A DNA stretch of 64,000 nt from Mercurialis annua (taxonomy: Eukaryota > Streptophyta > Magnoliopsida > Malpighiales > Euphorbiaceae), in assembly GCF_937616625.2 (NCBI RefSeq), contig NC_065577.1:22271501-22335500 (forward strand), read 5' to 3'. The position numbers and the translations under genes were made by a program. The notes beneath the pieces were generated by a model that ran no database searches, was not told the DNA's origin, and worked only from the letters and a program-made list of their open reading frames with translations. Shown here piece after piece: positions 61,801-64,000 of this stretch (position 1 is its first letter; every line of letters starts with the position of its first letter).

Positions 61801-62170
61801 AACAAAATGTAGTTTCGCGATCAAGTGCAGAATCAGAGTATAGGGCTATGGCAAAGTCTATTTGTGAGATAATGTGGATATACCAACTCCTTGATGAATT
61901 GGGTTTGCAAGCTTCTAAGCCAGCTAAGTTGTGGTGTGACAACCAAGCTGCACTTCATATTGCATCCAATTAGTGTTCCATGAGCGGACCAAGCATATTG
62001 AGATTGACTGTCACTTTATTCGTGAAAAGATTCAGCAAGGTTTAGTTTCTACAGGTTATGTGAAGACTGGAGAACAACTGGGAGATATTTTCACAAAAGC
62101 CCTTAATGGAGTTCGGGTTGATTATCTTTGTAACAAGCTGGGCATGATTAACATCTATGCTCCAACTTGA
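58810..62170 (+). pseudogene. Copia 2 pol: zinc knuckle, protease, integrase, reverse transcriptase, RNase H (disrupted)
   Basis: Residues are counted from an in-frame ATG at 58759; the likelier start is the ATG at 58810 (codon 18), just before the zinc knuckle C26-x2-C29-x4-H34-x4-C39. Protease: IDSGATDHM with Asp102. Integrase: H229, H234, C255, C258, then the core. The first catalytic position (normally Asp in HSDVWG) is His286 (59614-59616), the second is Asp349 (LRSDNAKEY), and the third, 35 residues later, is Lys385 (NGVAKRKN) instead of Glu. A single-base deletion near 60300 shifts the frame; reading continues at 60300 with the RT domain and an intact YVDD (61218-61229). A TAG interrupts at 61290-61292 and RNase H follows (DADWAGSKEDRRSTTGYCVF). 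A second one-base deletion near 61971 precedes the last 65 codons, which end at TGA 62168-62170. Capsid-type gag is missing. Confidence 0.92.
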
Positions 62171-62177
62171 GGGGGAG
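62167..62177 (+). other. Polypurine tract of copia 2
   Basis: TTGAGGGGGAG, overlapping the pol stop and lying directly before the 3' LTR start TGTTAAAG (62178). Confidence 0.85.
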
Positions 62178-62388
62178 TGTTAAAGTATATTCGGAATGTG
62201 GATATATTAGAATCAATTAGTATATTAATTAGTAGCTAAATTATAGGCTAATTGATTATGATTGATTGTGATTGATTATTTCCTAGAGTAGGATTTCCTT
62301 CCTAGAATAGAGATTCTATACTTGTATAAATAGCCTTGTAATTGTTGAAGATAATACACAACAACTTATTCTCTATCTCTGTTTATAA
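62178..62388 (+). repeat. Copia element 2, 3' LTR (211 bp, terminal CA lost)
   Basis: Starts TGTTAAAGTATATTCGG and stops at CTGTTTATAA. The expected final CA and the GTTAC target copy are absent, a 7-base deletion at the junction with satellite A. Confidence 0.92.
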
Positions 62389-64000
62389 GAAACAAATCCA
62401 AGCGTTTTCCCTTTTTAGCGTTTTAAGCCAAACGTTTACAAACGTTACGAAATAAATCTAAGTGTTTCACCTTTTTAGCAATTTAAGCCAAACGTTTACA
62501 AACATTACGAAACAAATCCAAATGTTTCCCCTTTTTAGCAATTTAAGCCAAACGTTTACAAAAGTTACGAAACAAATCCAAACGTTTCACATTATTAGCG
62601 ATTTAAGTAAAAGGTTTACAAACGTTACGAAACAAAATCAAGCGTTTTGAACTTTTTAGAAATTTAAGCAAAACGTTTACAAACGTTACAAAAAAAATCC
62701 AAGAGTTTCACCTTTTTAGCAATTTAAGCCAAACTTTTACAGATGTTACAAAAGAAAACCTACCATTTCACCTTTGTAGAAATTTATGCCAAACGTTTAC
62801 AAACGTTACGAAACAAATCCTAACATTTCACCTTTTTAGCGATTTAAGCTAAACGTTTACCAACGTTCCGAAACAAATCTAAATGTTTCCCATTTTTAGC
62901 AATTTAAGCCAAACGTTTACAAATGTTACAAAAAAATCCGAACGTTACAACTTTTTAGCGATTTAAGCCAAACGTTCACAAACGTTAAGAAACAAAATCA
63001 AACGTTTGAAACGTTACGAAACAAATCCAAACGTTTCACATTATTAGCGATTTAAGCAAAAGGTTTACAAACGTTACGAAACAAAATCAAGCGTTCTGAG
63101 CTTTTTAGAAATTTAAGCCAAACGTTTACAAACGTTACAAAAAAATCCAAGAGTATCACCTTTTTAGCAATTTAAGCCAAACGTTTACAAACGTTACGAA
63201 ACAAAACCAAGCGTTTCACCTTTTTAGAAATTTAAAACAAACGTTTACAAACGTTATAAAACAAATTCAAACATTTCACCTTCTTAGCTACTTAAGCCAA
63301 GCGTTTACAAACGATAAGAAAAAAATCCAAACGTTTCACCTTTTTAGGAATTTAATCCAAACGTTTACAAAGGTTATGAAACAAATCCAAATGTTTCACC
63401 TTTTTAGCAATTTAAGCCAAACATTTACAAACGTTACGAAACAAATCCAAATGTTTCACCTTTTTAGTAATTTAAGCCAAAGATTTACAAACGTTAGGAA
63501 ACAAATCCAAGAGTTTAACCTTTTTAGCAATTTAAGCAAAACGTTTACAAACGTTACGAAACAAATCCAGACGTTTCACCTTTTTAGTGATTGAAGCCAA
63601 ACGTTTACAAATGATATGAAACAAATCCAAACGTTTCGAAATAAATCCAAACGTTTAAAAAGTTACGAAGCAAATCCAAATGTTTCACCTTTTTAGCGAT
63701 TTAAGCCAAAACGTTTACAAACGTTACGAAACAAAGCTAAACGTTTCCAAACATTAGGAAACAAATCCAAGCGTTTCACCTTTATAGCAATTTAAGCCAA
63801 TCGTTTACAAATGTTACGAAACAAAACCAAATGTTTCACCATTTTAGCGATTTAAGCCAAATGTTTACAAATGCTACGAAACAAATCCAAGCGTTTTACC
63901 TTTTTAGCAATTTAAGCCAAGCATTTACTAACGTGACGGAAGAAAACCAAGTGTTTTACATTTTTAGCGATTTAAGCCAAACGTTTACAAACGCTACGAA
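62389..64000 (+). repeat. Satellite A array, right block (runs off the window)
   Basis: 60-bp monomers in the same orientation and phase as before the copia insertion; GTTAC left of the element joins GAAACAAATCC right of it. Short 30-bp units occur near 62999-63030 and 63620-63680. A segment around 62560-62720 recurs with the same variants (CATTATTAGCGATTTAAG, AAAGGTTTACAAACG) at 63020-63150, showing block duplication within the array. No gene seen. Confidence 0.95.

Larger units (their letters stand above)
58469..62388 (+). mobile_element. Gag-less Ty1/copia element inserted in satellite A (3.9 kb)
   Basis: Short LTRs (about 213 bp) flank a pol region with a zinc knuckle but no capsid-type gag. 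LTRs show about four differences in 211 aligned bases. The left target copy is GTTAC (58464-58468). At the right the terminal CA of the LTR and the second GTTAC are missing, and satellite resumes with GAAACAAATCC. Coding is disrupted by two single-base deletions and one nonsense change, and integrase catalytic residues are altered, so it cannot move by itself. Confidence 0.93.

Overview
The window is repeat-dense plant nuclear DNA, probably pericentromeric or other heterochromatin of a flowering plant. The signs are two long tandem satellites, nested Ty3/gypsy and Ty1/copia elements, a Stowaway-type MITE with the plant-typical CTCCCTCCGTCCC terminus, and an insertion carrying a piece of the plastid gene ycf2. 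I see no intact host gene, tRNA or rRNA gene. Nearly all protein-like sequence is decayed transposon coding sequence. The species cannot be named from the sequence.

Layout. Satellite A (60-bp monomer) fills 1-214, 56138-58468 and 62389-64000. Satellite B (99-bp monomer plus a recurring 48-bp short unit) fills most of 215-35108. It lies on the + strand to 23477, inverted from 23786 to 32011, and on the + strand again to 35108. Satellite B is interrupted by an organelle-derived insertion with a 116-bp inverted repeat (2635-4390), a Mutator-like fragment (10500-11111), a unique spacer at the orientation switch (23478-23785), a 364-bp hAT-like non-autonomous element with an 8-bp target duplication (25836-26199), an LTR-like remnant (26410-27021) and a Stowaway MITE (34584-34864).

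From 35109 to 56137 there is a nest of LTR retrotransposons. A minus-strand gypsy-type element contributes a long LTR (38443-44177) and its primer binding site. That LTR was split by a plus-strand solo LTR of the same family (39681-42666, TSD TAAAT). The minus LTR abuts the truncated integrase of a plus-strand chromovirus (44178-45125). The chromovirus 3' LTR (45126-56137) was in turn split by a complete copia element (47051-55897, TSD AATAG). A second, gag-less copia element (58469-62388) sits inside satellite A.

How the parts relate. These are layers of insertion rather than a cooperating gene set. The most informative points are: a copia element with almost identical LTRs but a wrecked coding region, implying it was copied in trans; a second copia element with two of three integrase catalytic residues replaced; a satellite whose short unit carries an inverted octamer and follows a 48 + n x 99 spacing rule; and block duplications and an inversion inside the satellite array.
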